A stretch of 64,000 nucleotides of DNA from UBA7957 sp965222695 (GTDB taxonomy: Bacteria; Pseudomonadota; Gammaproteobacteria; Granulosicoccales; Granulosicoccaceae), in NCBI GenBank assembly GCA_965222695.1, contig OZ244967.1:2356001-2420000 (forward strand), written 5' to 3'. The stretch's first letter is position 1. Every line of letters starts with the position of its first letter. A program made the translations under genes and the position numbers. This document shows positions 34,835 through 43,820 of the stretch, piece by piece. A model generated the notes under the pieces. The model worked only from the letters and a program-made list of their open reading frames with translations. It ran no database searches and had not been told where the DNA came from.

Positions 34835-35827
34835 TTAGGGCAGCAGAACGATTTTAGGGGAGGCGGCCTTGCCCTCGTGAATCTCCAGAAAGGCACCCGC
34901 GCCATCGCCGAGCGCGCGGGAATCAACCCAATCCAGCTTACCCAGAGCCCCTTGATACAGCAAATCAATGGCAGCGCGCAGATCAAGCACGCTGTAGGTA
35001 TAGTTACCCACAAAGGTGATTTCTTCGAGCGTAATGCGCCGGGTGTCCAGCCCCGCTTCGTTATCCTGCAATCCGACATGCGAAATTACGCCACCCGCCT
35101 TCACCATGGATGACGATGCTGCGCGGGTTCGTCCACTTCCGACCGCGTCAATCACCAGGTCAAAGCTGTTGGCTTCCGGTGTGTCGTCGCCCAGTGGATC
35201 ATAAACGCTACAAATCCCTAACTGTTCCGCTGTGTTACGGCGTAGCGCATTGGTATCACCAAGAAAAATGTCTCCACAGCCCTTGTGCCTGAGTATCAGT
35301 GCCGCGAACACACCGATTGATCCACCTCCAATGACCAGCGTCCGGCATTCGGATAAAGGGCGATGCAGAATGCGCTCCGCCAGAAAAATTGCGTGCAATG
35401 ACGTGGCTGCCGGTTCCGTCAGACTGGCAACGACTGGATCCATGTCCTGCGGAATATCGAGCAGATTCCGTTCAGGGATATTGATGTAGTCGGCGAATGC
35501 GCCTGGACGACGCATTCCAATCAACTCACGCTCGCCACACAGGTTTGATCGTCCACCGAGACAATGTGCACAGCGACCGCAGTTTATCAATGGATTCAGC
35601 ACAAAGCGCTTTCCCGCCTGCGCACCGTTGATCACGCGCCCCACCGCTTCATGACCGAGGATCAAGGGTGGCACCCGGCGAGGGTCATGTCCATGGTAGG
35701 CATGCATGTCGGAGCCACAGATTCCTACAGCTTCGAGTTTCACCAAAGCCTCACCTTCGCAGGCTACGGGATCCGGCTCATCGCGGTACTGCAGTTCCAG
35801 TGTATCGGTATAAACAAGCGCCTTCAT
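34835..35827 (-). CDS. Zinc-dependent medium-chain dehydrogenase (HpsO/HpsP-like sulfopropanediol 2-dehydrogenase candidate)
   Basis: A 330-aa MDR protein. The catalytic zinc Cys37 is in GICGSDMHAYHGH, and the structural zinc loop has four Cys in CGRCAHCLGGRSNLC. The GGGSIGVFAAL motif binds NAD. By itself it looks like a threonine/sorbitol/idonate dehydrogenase. In this operon it follows an SDR and HpsN, the set used in Cupriavidus pinatubonensis for 2,3-dihydroxypropane-1-sulfonate (DHPS). There two 2-dehydrogenases (HpsO, HpsP) interconvert the DHPS enantiomers through a keto form. I infer that role here; which of the two names applies is not certain. It is the last gene of the catabolic operon. 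Confidence 0.85.
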   Translation of the reverse strand: MKALVYTDTLELQYRDEPDPVACEGEALVKLEAVGICGSDMHAYHGHDPRRVPPLILGHEAVGRVINGAQAGKRFVLNPLINCGRCAHCLGGRSNLCGERELIGMRRPGAFADYINIPERNLLDIPQDMDPVVASLTEPAATSLHAIFLAERILHRPLSECRTLVIGGGSIGVFAALILRHKGCGDIFLGDTNALRRNTAEQLGICSVYDPLGDDTPEANSFDLVIDAVGSGRTRAASSSMVKAGGVISHVGLQDNEAGLDTRRITLEEITFVGNYTYSVLDLRAAIDLLYQGALGKLDWVDSRALGDGAGAFLEIHEGKAASPKIVLLP

Positions 35828-35836
35828 GTGAACCTC

Positions 35837-36598
35837 TTATTTCGCCGTAAATCCACCGTCCAGGTAAATCACCTGGCCGGTGATGTAATCTGAAGCCGGG
35901 GCTGATAAAAACACAGTAATACCATCCAGATCTTCAAGCTCGCCATTGCGGCCGATTGCAGTCTGGCCGGACAGTTTTTCCAGCTGTTCAGGTTGCCGGT
36001 AAACCGGTGCCGTCAATTCAGTAGGGAAAAAACCAGGGGCAATGGCATTAGCGTTAATTCCGGTTGCCGACCAGGCTTCTGCCATAGCCCGCGTCAGTTG
36101 CGCTACACCACCCTTGGATGCACCATAGGGCACGCTATTCGCGAATGCTCGACTTGATTGCAGGGAAGCTATATTGATAATCCGACCCCAGCCTTTTTTT
36201 TGCATGGCAGGAACCAGCTCGCGAGCCAGGAAAAACGGTACCGCCAGATTTAAATTGATCGTTTTGTCCCAGGTATCGAAAGAAATTTCATCTGCAGGCT
36301 GTCGGAAATTGACACCCGCAGCGTTCACGAGGATATTGATGTCGCCAAAAAAACTAGACGCTTGTTTGGCGATTATTTCCAGGTTTTCCCGTTCGAACAA
36401 ATCCGCGGGCAGCGCAACCGCTTTACGGCCTTTTTGTGCGATAGTGTGCACCGTTTCATTGAGCGCTGACTCTCTTCTGCCCAGCAAGACCACGGACGCA
36501 CCGGCTTCGGCGAGAGCAATTGCCTGCCTTTGACCGATTCCGGAAGTGGCACCTGTAACCAGTGCAACCTTGCTATTTAAATCGAAAAGCGAGCTCAA
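35837..36598 (-). CDS. SDR-family dehydrogenase (HpsO/HpsP-like candidate)
   Basis: A 253-aa classical SDR. It has TGATSGIGQ near residues 16-24, NAAGVNF, the catalytic Ser in the SLQSSRAF segment and YGASKGG (YxxxK). Its C-terminus SDYITGQVIYLDGGFTAK is typical of the FabG/gluconate-5-dehydrogenase-like group. It lies 9 bases before the zinc dehydrogenase gene and about 165 bases after hpsN on the same strand. The context suggests the second DHPS 2-dehydrogenase, which with its neighbour would racemise DHPS. The enzyme assignment is inference from gene order. Confidence 0.88.
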   Translation of the reverse strand: MSSLFDLNSKVALVTGATSGIGQRQAIALAEAGASVVLLGRRESALNETVHTIAQKGRKAVALPADLFERENLEIIAKQASSFFGDINILVNAAGVNFRQPADEISFDTWDKTINLNLAVPFFLARELVPAMQKKGWGRIINIASLQSSRAFANSVPYGASKGGVAQLTRAMAEAWSATGINANAIAPGFFPTELTAPVYRQPEQLEKLSGQTAIGRNGELEDLDGITVFLSAPASDYITGQVIYLDGGFTAK

Positions 36599-36764
36599 CT
36601 GAAAATTCCTTTAGTTCACGATGCTAGTGTACCGTAACACCTACGTATAATATCAAAGAATTCTTGTGTTGACTCATATTGAACCCAAGCCCCGAAAGGG
36701 GTAAAGCACACGGATGTGCTGTACTCAGCGGATTCGCAGTAGGCGCAGCGATTTTAATCAGGCT

Positions 36765-38066
36765 CTACGGCTGGAGCCGAAACTTTTCATCAGGGAAATA
36801 CTTGCGCAGGCGGTCATCACCGGTACGCGCATGCGCTTCCATGCCTTCCAGCCGGGAAATACGCGCACAGGCAGCGGCAACCTCACGGTTGGCTTCTCGC
36901 GACATGCGCTGGGTAGTCACGGTCTTGATAAACTTTCCCACAGACAAACCACCGGTGTAACGACCGGCACCCTTGGTGGGCAGAATATGATTGGTGCCAG
37001 AGCACTTATCACCAAACGCAACCGTGGTTTCTTCACCGACGAACAAGGAACCGTAATTGCGCAGGCGCTGTACCCACCAGTCCAGGTCTTCGGCCTGTAC
37101 TTCAAGATGCTCACCGGCATAGTCATCGCTGACCTGAGCCGCTTCTTCGCGCGTCGAACACAATACAACCTCGCCATAATCACGCCAGGATACCTCGGCA
37201 GCGTTACGCGCCGTATCGGGTAGCCTGGCAATGTAAGCAGGCATCAATTCCATGACCTTTTCACCCAGTTCACGATCTGTGCTTATCAACCAGCAGGGTG
37301 TGTCCGGACCATGTTCGGCCTGACCAACCAGATCGCTGGTCACAATATGCGGATCCGCAGTTTCGTCCGCGATGATCGCGATTTCGGTGGGACCCGCAAA
37401 CAGATCAATACCCACGCGTCCGTACAACATGCGCTTGGCTTCGGCGACGAACCGATTACCCGGCCCGACCAGTATATCCGCCGCATGGCCAGTGAACAGG
37501 CCAAACGCCATCGCTGCAATGCCCTGCACACCACCCATCGCAAGAATGGTATCCGCGCCACAGAGGTTGGCGGTGTAGATGATCGCCGGGTTAACGCCTT
37601 CACCGGGTTTCGGAGGAGAACAGGCAATGACGTGATCAACACCTGCAGCCTTGGCTGTCGCCACGGACATGATCGCAGACGCGACATGCGAATAACGTCC
37701 ACCCGGGACATAACATCCCGCTGTAGATACAGGGATCTGACGCTGCCCGGCAAACAAACCGGGAGACAACTCGACTTCAAAATCGATCAGGGCTTCACGC
37801 TGCTTTTCGGCAAAACCACGCACTCGATCATGGGCAAACCGGATATCGTCTTTTACCTGCTGTGGCACCTTTGCTGCGGCAGCTTCGATTTCTTCCGGGG
37901 TAAGCACCACATTACCCGTGAAATTATCCAGTTGCTGGTTATATTCGATGGCTTTCTCTTCACCGCCAGCCTCGATTGCGCTCAACATGTCGGACACGAT
38001 TCTGCGCGTATCGTCCTCACCTGTCGCGGCGGTTTTTTCCGCTTTCTTTAAATATTCAACAGTCAT
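36765..38066 (-). CDS. hpsN: Sulfopropanediol 3-dehydrogenase (histidinol dehydrogenase family)
   Basis: A 433-aa protein of the histidinol dehydrogenase family, seen in PVSTAGCYVPGGRYSHVASA, the MGGVQGIAAMAFG region, VGPGNRFVAEAK, LFAGPTEIAI and GAGRYTGGLSVGKF. HpsN oxidises (R)-2,3-dihydroxypropane-1-sulfonate to (R)-sulfolactate with two NAD+, as HisD does on histidinol. It is not in a his operon; instead it stands with a TRAP transporter, dehydrogenases and sulfolactate lyase genes, which favours HpsN. A ribosome site (GAGGAAAA) precedes the ATG. The stop is TAG. Confidence 0.88.
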   Translation of the reverse strand: MTVEYLKKAEKTAATGEDDTRRIVSDMLSAIEAGGEEKAIEYNQQLDNFTGNVVLTPEEIEAAAAKVPQQVKDDIRFAHDRVRGFAEKQREALIDFEVELSPGLFAGQRQIPVSTAGCYVPGGRYSHVASAIMSVATAKAAGVDHVIACSPPKPGEGVNPAIIYTANLCGADTILAMGGVQGIAAMAFGLFTGHAADILVGPGNRFVAEAKRMLYGRVGIDLFAGPTEIAIIADETADPHIVTSDLVGQAEHGPDTPCWLISTDRELGEKVMELMPAYIARLPDTARNAAEVSWRDYGEVVLCSTREEAAQVSDDYAGEHLEVQAEDLDWWVQRLRNYGSLFVGEETTVAFGDKCSGTNHILPTKGAGRYTGGLSVGKFIKTVTTQRMSREANREVAAACARISRLEGMEAHARTGDDRLRKYFPDEKFRLQP

Positions 38067-38212
38067 TTGTTTTTCCTCAATTGTTCAGTGGATACGAGGG
38101 ATAAAATCACTTGTTCCAAAATATTATTTACGAGCTGCTTATGGCGACAGCGGAAGCCCTTACATCGGACAATCCTGGGGGAGATCAAATCTCAGCGAGA
38201 AATCAAATCTTT

Positions 38213-38620
38213 TTATGAACGCAGTATATGCACCGAGCATTTGGCATACCGCATGATTCTGGCTGCGGTGGAGCCGAGAAAAAAGTCGCTGAGGCGCGGA
38301 TGATGGGCACCACAAACAATACAATCAGCGCCAATTTCATTTGCATAACCGGTGACTGTCCGACCAGCGTGTCCTTCTAGAACGACGGGCTGGATATCGC
38401 CTAAATCGCTAACTCGCTCCATGATACTTTGCTTCGCCGTTTTTGCAATTTCGTCCTTATCGATATCGCCGGCGTATATCCGTGAAAAACCCGGTATATG
38501 GTCAATAACGTGAACCGCAACAATTTCGCCGTCAGCTGAGCTGAGACGACGTGCCAGTTCTACTGCATGCTTTCCATGGCCCTGGTCCAGCGCCAAGGCA
38601 ATCAAGATTTTTTTGTACAT
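38213..38620 (-). CDS. Universal stress protein (UspA family)
   Basis: A 135-aa single-domain Usp. It starts with MYKKILIALALDQGHGKHAV and has the ATP-binding type G-x2-G-x9-G(S/T) region near the C-terminus in VCGAHHPRLSDFFLGSTAARI. Usp genes are often found inside TRAP transporter operons (for example TeaD), where they may regulate uptake by binding ATP. It lies between the TRAP large subunit gene, 14 bases upstream, and hpsN. Confidence 0.9.
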   Translation of the reverse strand: MYKKILIALALDQGHGKHAVELARRLSSADGEIVAVHVIDHIPGFSRIYAGDIDKDEIAKTAKQSIMERVSDLGDIQPVVLEGHAGRTVTGYANEIGADCIVCGAHHPRLSDFFLGSTAARIMRYAKCSVHILRS

Positions 38621-38634
38621 ACTCCTGGCACCCT

Positions 38635-39963
38635 TTATTTGTAAATATCAGGTAAAAATGTTGTGGAAATCTCCGGAAGATAACCGATTAACAGCACCAC
38701 GATGAACATACACAGGACAAACGGGACGGCGTGAACCGCTATTTTCAAAATCGACTCACCCGTTATACCAGACACCACAAAGAGGTTCAGTCCCAGCGGT
38801 GGAGTAATGAAGCCGACACCCAGTGCAGTGATCATCATGATGCAGAACTGGATCTCATTCATGCCAATCTCTTGCGCTAAGGGCAGAAGAATCGGCGCCA
38901 GAATCACGATATTAGGCGTGGTTTCCATTACGCAGCCTGCCGCGACCAGAATGGCAATCATCAAAAGGATCAGCATCAAGGGGTCATTGGTAATCCCGGT
39001 AACCGAAGCCACAAAACCTTGCGGTACACCCATGATGGCCAAAGCTTCAGCGAGTGGCGCAGAGAAGGCGATGATCGGCAGAATCACGCCGTTTACTTTT
39101 GCAGAGCTAACCAGCATTGCAGGAAAATCAGCGAAAGATAAGGAGCGCAAGATGAAACCCATGACGATGGTGACCACAACTGCAGTCGCGCCCGCTTCCG
39201 TGGGTGTCAACTTGCCGGAGAAAATACCGTAGAAAATAATGCCCGGTACTATGAACGCATACCAGCCTGATTTCAGCGTTCTACCCAGGTTCGCCAGCCA
39301 CTCACCCATGGTTATTTGACCGCCGCCTTCGTACCTATAAATTCGATTAACGATGAGGTTGGTAATCAGCAGTGCCAACAGAATTGCAAGTCCTGGGATC
39401 AAGGCTGCCAGAAACAGCGTTGAGGCGGAAATACCCAAAACAAGACCGATAATGATATAGGCAATTGAAGGTGGGATAAGAATGCCCGTACAGGCGCCGG
39501 CGGCTACCAGGGCGCAGGCGTAGGGTCGTGGATAACCACTTTCTACCAAACGCGCAATCGTCATTCGACCGACAGCGGCAGCTCCTGCCGCATCTGATCC
39601 GGAAATCGCTGCGAACATACCGCATACCAGGACCGTAGCAGAACCAAAACCGCCCTTTGTAAAACACGTCAATGCTTCGGCGACATCGAGAAATTTTTTG
39701 GAAAGCCCAGTCCGAACCAGTACATCACCGGTCAGGATAAACAGCGGTACAGCAGTCAGTGCAAACGCGTCGATCCCGGTAAAGAGTTTCTCGCCAACAA
39801 GGCTGAGCGGTAAATCTCCGGACATGACCAGCATGGTGATCGCGGAAGTCCCTATAGCCGCCCAAACGGGTACGGCCATCGCAATCATCGCGACAAATAT
39901 GATAATCGGCAGGTAGAAATCCCATCCCAGTTCTACAGTATGCTGCATTGTTTGCCAAAGCAT
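38635..39963 (-). CDS. TRAP transporter large permease (DctM type)
   Basis: A 442-aa membrane protein with about 12 predicted helices and typical DctM features: WAAIGTSAI, PLFILTGDVLVRTGLSKK, FGSATVLVCGMFAAISGSDAA and PTEAGATAVVVT. It couples substrate uptake to a sodium gradient with the small subunit and the binding protein. The gene order DctP-DctQ-DctM and the catabolic neighbours suggest DHPS (or sulfolactate) as substrate, corresponding to the hpsKLM transporter. Confidence 0.93.
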   Translation of the reverse strand: MLWQTMQHTVELGWDFYLPIIIFVAMIAMAVPVWAAIGTSAITMLVMSGDLPLSLVGEKLFTGIDAFALTAVPLFILTGDVLVRTGLSKKFLDVAEALTCFTKGGFGSATVLVCGMFAAISGSDAAGAAAVGRMTIARLVESGYPRPYACALVAAGACTGILIPPSIAYIIIGLVLGISASTLFLAALIPGLAILLALLITNLIVNRIYRYEGGGQITMGEWLANLGRTLKSGWYAFIVPGIIFYGIFSGKLTPTEAGATAVVVTIVMGFILRSLSFADFPAMLVSSAKVNGVILPIIAFSAPLAEALAIMGVPQGFVASVTGITNDPLMLILLMIAILVAAGCVMETTPNIVILAPILLPLAQEIGMNEIQFCIMMITALGVGFITPPLGLNLFVVSGITGESILKIAVHAVPFVLCMFIVVLLIGYLPEISTTFLPDIYK

Positions 39964-39975
39964 CGTCGTGGATCC

Positions 39976-40488
39976 TCAATCAAAGAGTTTGTCACCTTCG
40001 AATACGGGTTGTCCCGTTCGAAGGCTATGGATATCGCGACGGAGCGATTGCAATAAACGCCAGATCATCAGAGAAAATCCCAAAGGCACTGCCATCAAAA
40101 ACCACACCTTGGAGATACGAAGACCGTCAGTTACTGAACCGAATTTTGCCGAGACTAACACCGCCTCAAATGACCAATACACGGCGATAACAGCCACACC
40201 AAACATGACCAGATCACCGAAGATATAGAGGAGTGCTTTAAGTTTGGGGCTTAGATAATGCATGATCACATCGATACGAATGTGAGCACGCTCCTTAACT
40301 GCAGCCGCGGCCCCAATCCAGGCAAGGTAAATAAACGAGTAACGTACGATCTCTTCGCCCCAGATCGACGAATAGGCGAATATCTCACGCCGGAGTACTT
40401 CTATGGCCATAGTGATGACAAGCATCACGTAGAAAACCAGTAGCAGCCACCGCTCCCCATTGCGATCAAGCTCACGTAAAATATTCAT
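39976..40488 (-). CDS. TRAP transporter small permease (DctQ type)
   Basis: A 170-aa protein with four predicted helices. It has the typical helix 2-3 motif EEIVRYSFIYLAWIGAAAAV and the following KERAHIRIDV. It is encoded 12 bases before the large subunit gene on the minus strand. It is needed for assembly and function of the transporter membrane part. Confidence 0.92.
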   Translation of the reverse strand: MNILRELDRNGERWLLLVFYVMLVITMAIEVLRREIFAYSSIWGEEIVRYSFIYLAWIGAAAAVKERAHIRIDVIMHYLSPKLKALLYIFGDLVMFGVAVIAVYWSFEAVLVSAKFGSVTDGLRISKVWFLMAVPLGFSLMIWRLLQSLRRDIHSLRTGQPVFEGDKLFD

Positions 40489-40515
40489 TTGTACGGTACC
40501 CGTTGTTACCAGCGC

Positions 40516-41664
40516 TTAAGCGTCGTGGACGTAATACTTACCTTGTGTACCGGCGGCTTCTTCCATCTTGCTAAAGTTGTCCATCGAGCCCGCCAGTTCG
40601 ACCTTGAACTCATCCCATTCGGATCGCTGATACCCACCCGCGGCTTTCCATTCATCTAATTGACTCTCGGAAAGTGAGTGGAATTGAACACCTGCTTTTG
40701 TGAGTTCAGCCATGGCATATGCGCGGGCTGAGGGTACCTTGGACAGATTCTGGTGCGCCGTCATTTCTGAACCCCACATGATGCCGTCCTGTACCTCTGA
40801 CGGCATAGACTTGAACCACTCAAGGTTACAGGAGTAGACCTGGCTATCGGGTACCGCCTGGGTGAAAGTCACGTGACTCAGAATATCCTTGAAACCGAAG
40901 ACGTAGAGCGCACCCACGGATGGGTCGAGTGCATCAGCCACGCCCTGTTTAATCGCCGACGGTGTTTCACCCCAGGCGACAGGCGTCGGATTAGCCCCTA
41001 CCATGCGATAGTACTGTTGAAGCATCTTTGATCCGGGTACCCGGAACTTGACACCCTTCAGATCACTCGGGGTCAATACAGGACCAGCTCCGCCTTTACG
41101 CATAGCCACGACACGGGGGTCAATGTTGACATAAAAAAGCGGCTTGAAACCATTCTCCTCAACCTTTTGCTCCACTGTTGACTTCCAAAAATCGGAATTA
41201 ACCAAGTTGGTGAAGCGCTGATTTGAGCCGCAAAGGTAAGGCATGTTGATTAAGTCAACTGTTGATGCAAATGGCGCGAAATTCGACAGCGAGTGTTGCG
41301 CCACCTGAATGGTACCACCCTGCACGGCCTGCACCAGTGCACCGCCTGCCCCGAGTTGGCCACCAGGTGCGAGTTTCACATAAATCTTTCCATTGGTGGC
41401 ATTCTGAATGTTTTCCTTCAGATCCAATTGCATGATGGGATAGCTACGCGAAGCGCCCATCACATAGGCTGTAGCGAGGATCATGGTGTGATCCGCCGCT
41501 TTCTCGCGCTGGCTCTCTTCTTTCGCACTCTGCGCGGCCGCTTCGGGTGAGGCAAGAGTTCCCGCCACGCCAGCCAGCACAGCTGCTGTAAAAGCCCCAG
41601 AAGTGCTCAATTTCAAAAAATTGCGGCGCTCTGCTTCGATTGTTTCTCTCTTTTCGATGTCCAT
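40516..41664 (-). CDS. TRAP transporter substrate-binding protein (DctP type) with Tat signal
   Basis: A 382-aa periplasmic binding protein. The N-terminus has a twin-arginine motif (RRNFLKLS) before the hydrophobic stretch AFTAAVLAGVAGTLA, so it should be exported folded. The DctP domain shows AYVMGASRSYPIMQLD, the conserved GVKFRVPGSKMLQQYY with the Arg that usually contacts the substrate carboxylate or sulfonate, and VAWGETPSAIKQGVADALD. It is the first large gene of the transporter operon, after a small membrane protein gene. Confidence 0.93.
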   Translation of the reverse strand: MDIEKRETIEAERRNFLKLSTSGAFTAAVLAGVAGTLASPEAAAQSAKEESQREKAADHTMILATAYVMGASRSYPIMQLDLKENIQNATNGKIYVKLAPGGQLGAGGALVQAVQGGTIQVAQHSLSNFAPFASTVDLINMPYLCGSNQRFTNLVNSDFWKSTVEQKVEENGFKPLFYVNIDPRVVAMRKGGAGPVLTPSDLKGVKFRVPGSKMLQQYYRMVGANPTPVAWGETPSAIKQGVADALDPSVGALYVFGFKDILSHVTFTQAVPDSQVYSCNLEWFKSMPSEVQDGIMWGSEMTAHQNLSKVPSARAYAMAELTKAGVQFHSLSESQLDEWKAAGGYQRSEWDEFKVELAGSMDNFSKMEEAAGTQGKYYVHDA

Positions 41665-41703
41665 AGATTCCTCCAGGTTTGGTGTGTCTCTTTTTCTAAC
41701 GAT

Positions 41704-41892
41704 TTATTTTTTGCCAGACTTCGAGTCTCGCTCAGCTTCTTTTTTAAGGATGGCAACCACGAACAAAATGGTAGCGGCGAAGAGTATGAGCATTTCACCT
41801 ACATCGCCCAGTACGGCACTGCCCGTAAAAGCGCCAAGGGTGACGTTAGTGAAATAGAGAGCAAAGACGATGGCAGAGGCTATTAGTATCAA
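41704..41892 (-). CDS. Small membrane protein at the head of the TRAP operon
   Basis: A 62-aa frame starting with TTG, preceded by GAGAAG. Two hydrophobic helices (ILIASAIVFALYFTNVTLG and GEMLILFAATILFVVAIL) are followed by a charged tail (KKEAERDSKSGKK). It lies between the operator-bearing promoter and dctP, 39 bases from the latter, so it would be the first gene of the operon. I do not recognise a family; it may assist the transporter. Its position after a clear promoter argues that it is real. Confidence 0.6.
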   Translation of the reverse strand: MILIASAIVFALYFTNVTLGAFTGSAVLGDVGEMLILFAATILFVVAILKKEAERDSKSGKK

Positions 41893-41938
41893 TTTATCTT
41901 CTCGGTGAGGTCACGTTTATTCTCTTTTACCCTTCCCA

Positions 41939-41984
41939 AGTATACTGAAAATATAGCAGTAGTCAACCAGTCTTATATAAGACT
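41939..41984 (-). promoter_or_regulatory. TRAP/hps operon promoter with GntR operator
   Basis: On the minus strand: -35 TTGACT (41961-41966), a 16-bp spacer, and -10 TATACT (41939-41944). Four bases upstream of the -35 lies TCTTATATAAGA (41971-41982), within a 16-bp perfect palindrome AGTCTTATATAAGACT (41969-41984). The same core occurs before suyA and before the gntR gene. Confidence 0.8.
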
Positions 41985-42116
41985 ATGTGATTAAAGTGTT
42001 TACTGATTGAATCGTATCGGCGAACTGACCGCCCGGTTACACAGAGTCAATACGCCAACAGTGGTTTTTTAGAGGAACCGGGCCGCAAGCGAACCGGTTC
42101 CTGATTGCTGTTTCAT

Positions 42117-43292
42117 TCATGCGCTCTCGTACAGACGAGTCAGAACAAACTCTCGATGACCCAGGGCCTCGGCTGATGTCAAACGTCCGTTCGCGGTCCG
42201 GAACATACAATCAAGCAGTGCATCACCCGCCTCCGATGGCGTCATTTCCTTGCGCAATAACCCGGAAACATCGACATCCACATGTTCACCCATGGTGCGC
42301 ACTGTACGTGGGTTTGCGCACAACTTGATCACCGGCAGTATTGGATTACCAATGATGTTGCCCTGCCCGGTCGGGAAGAAATGCACCACATAACCACCAG
42401 CGGCAGCCAGGGTGACCATTTCGGCGGCCGCCGATGATGAGTCCATGAACCAAAGTCCGGGACCAGTGGGTGACTCGGCCTTATCCAGCACACCATCGAC
42501 CTGACATTCTTTACCGATTTTCTGGATGTTACCCAGCGCCTTTTCTTCGATAGTGGTCAGGCCTCCTTCGATGTTGCCTTTGGTTGGTTGGGAATCCGAC
42601 AGGTCAGAGGTTTTAAATCGTTCGATCAAGTCCTGATAACGGTTGAACATGAACATAAAATCTTCGCGCACCTTGTCATCCCTGCAACGTGCAGCCACCA
42701 GGTGCTCGCCACCGGTTATCTCTGAGGTTTCTCCAAACAGCAAAGTGGTGCCGTGTGGATACATCTTGTCGAAAGCATTACCCACTGTTGGATTTGCACC
42801 GCAACCCGAAGTGGTATCCGACTCGCCACACTTGGTGGAAACCCATAGTTCTCCAAGCGGCGATTCTTCCCGGCGCAACTCTGAAGCCCACTGCAAATAC
42901 TCCTTGGCAACCTTCGATGCGCGCATGATGGTATCGTGATCACCGTGCTGTTCGATGCCAAATCCCGATACCGGCTTACCTGTTACAGCAATGCCATCGA
43001 CGACTTTTTGCGTCCACTGATCCTCGATGCCTATGACTACGACCGCGGCCACATTCGGATTACAGCCGGTGCCGATCAGGGTACGGAAGTGCAAATCCAG
43101 GTCGGCACCAAACTGCAGACGACCATAGGGATGCGGCAAGGCCATAGTACCCGGAATATTATTCGCTACGGCCTCGCAAGCGGCGTTTGACAAATCGTCT
43201 ACCGGTAAAATGATGACATGATTGCGTACACCTACTCGATTATTATCCCGACGGTAACCGAAAAAAGTGGCTTGGCTTAAATCTTGTGACAT
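42117..43292 (-). CDS. suyB: (2R)-sulfolactate sulfo-lyase, large subunit
   Basis: A 391-aa protein of the UxaA C-terminal (altronate/galactarate dehydratase) family. It has GYRRDNNRVGVRNHVIILPV at the start, STKCGESDTTSGCGANPT with Cys residues likely to hold an iron centre, and GNPILPVIKLCANPRT. The length and the separate small subunit encoded next door match SuyAB, which cleaves sulfolactate to pyruvate and sulfite. Altronate dehydratase is usually one fused protein and sits with uronate genes, which are absent here. The HpsN gene nearby supplies sulfolactate, completing the pathway. Confidence 0.87.
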   Translation of the reverse strand: MSQDLSQATFFGYRRDNNRVGVRNHVIILPVDDLSNAACEAVANNIPGTMALPHPYGRLQFGADLDLHFRTLIGTGCNPNVAAVVVIGIEDQWTQKVVDGIAVTGKPVSGFGIEQHGDHDTIMRASKVAKEYLQWASELRREESPLGELWVSTKCGESDTTSGCGANPTVGNAFDKMYPHGTTLLFGETSEITGGEHLVAARCRDDKVREDFMFMFNRYQDLIERFKTSDLSDSQPTKGNIEGGLTTIEEKALGNIQKIGKECQVDGVLDKAESPTGPGLWFMDSSSAAAEMVTLAAAGGYVVHFFPTGQGNIIGNPILPVIKLCANPRTVRTMGEHVDVDVSGLLRKEMTPSEAGDALLDCMFRTANGRLTSAEALGHREFVLTRLYESA

Positions 43293-43318
43293 GATGATCT
43301 CCTAAGGAATCCAGTAGC

Positions 43319-43600
43319 TTACCAGCGCTTGGTTTTAATGTTATGAACGTGGGCGTGCTCGCCTAACCCAATGTCTGCGACTACCTTGCCGATGTCTGTC
43401 CCGTACTTGATCACCGTGTCGCCGGACTTCAGCGCCTTGATTGCCAGTTTGTGTCCGATCGGAATGTCGCCGGCTGCCTTGAAGGTAATATCTTTGTTCT
43501 GATCCATTACCCATCCTGTCAGCTCGTCACCACTCTTGACACCCTCAACCACGACAACTCCAACGCTGTCATCTTCATCATGCACCACAAAATCTACCAT
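43319..43600 (-). CDS. suyA: (2R)-sulfolactate sulfo-lyase, small subunit
   Basis: A 93-aa SAF-domain protein (UxaA N-terminal family). It has FVVHDEDDSVGVVVVEGVKS, IPIGHKLAIKALKSGDTVIK and the characteristic C-terminus HVHNIKTKRW. Together with SuyB it forms the sulfolactate-cleaving enzyme. The ribosome site AAGGGGAA precedes the ATG, and suyB follows after 26 bases. The operator at 43676 stands about 75 bases upstream. Confidence 0.88.
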   Translation of the reverse strand: MVDFVVHDEDDSVGVVVVEGVKSGDELTGWVMDQNKDITFKAAGDIPIGHKLAIKALKSGDTVIKYGTDIGKVVADIGLGEHAHVHNIKTKRW

Positions 43601-43665
43601 TTCATTCCCCTTTTAATCTGAGCTTCGTTCGTATTTGCATCATTCGACCACAATAGCTTTGTTCT

Positions 43666-43687
43666 AGTCAACTAGTCTTATATAAGA
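43666..43687 (-). promoter_or_regulatory. GntR operator and -35-like element upstream of suyAB
   Basis: TCTTATATAAGA at 43676-43687 is followed, after four bases on the minus strand, by TTGACT (43666-43671). This has the same layout and nearly the same flanks as the TRAP operon promoter. A matching -10 is not obvious here, so promoter activity is less sure than operator identity. Confidence 0.7.
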
Positions 43688-43820
43688 ATATACAAAAATC
43701 ATTGGATAACGACAGCATCCGGGATCCACTTTGTACCTTAACCTTAATGATATTTATGGTTGATTGTCGATTTGATCCAATTCGAAACCAAAATCTTCCC
43801 TTCTTAAGCTCTTATCAAGC

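Noticed and set aside
36695..36712. Small hairpin CCCCGAAAGGGG between hpsN and the SDR gene
   Set aside because: The stem is short with no T run, so I do not call a terminator; the genes probably remain in one operon.
37311..38051. A 246-codon open frame on the plus strand
   Set aside because: It lies wholly opposite hpsN, whose family motifs are clear, and its translation has no recognisable features.
36765..38066. Histidine biosynthesis hisD
   Set aside because: The protein family fits, but no his gene is near. The TRAP transporter, dehydrogenases and SuyAB point to HpsN.
42117..43600. Altronate or galactarate dehydratase
   Set aside because: The split into a 93-aa SAF protein and a 391-aa subunit, the HNIKTKRW end and the sulfonate context fit SuyAB better; no uronate genes are present.
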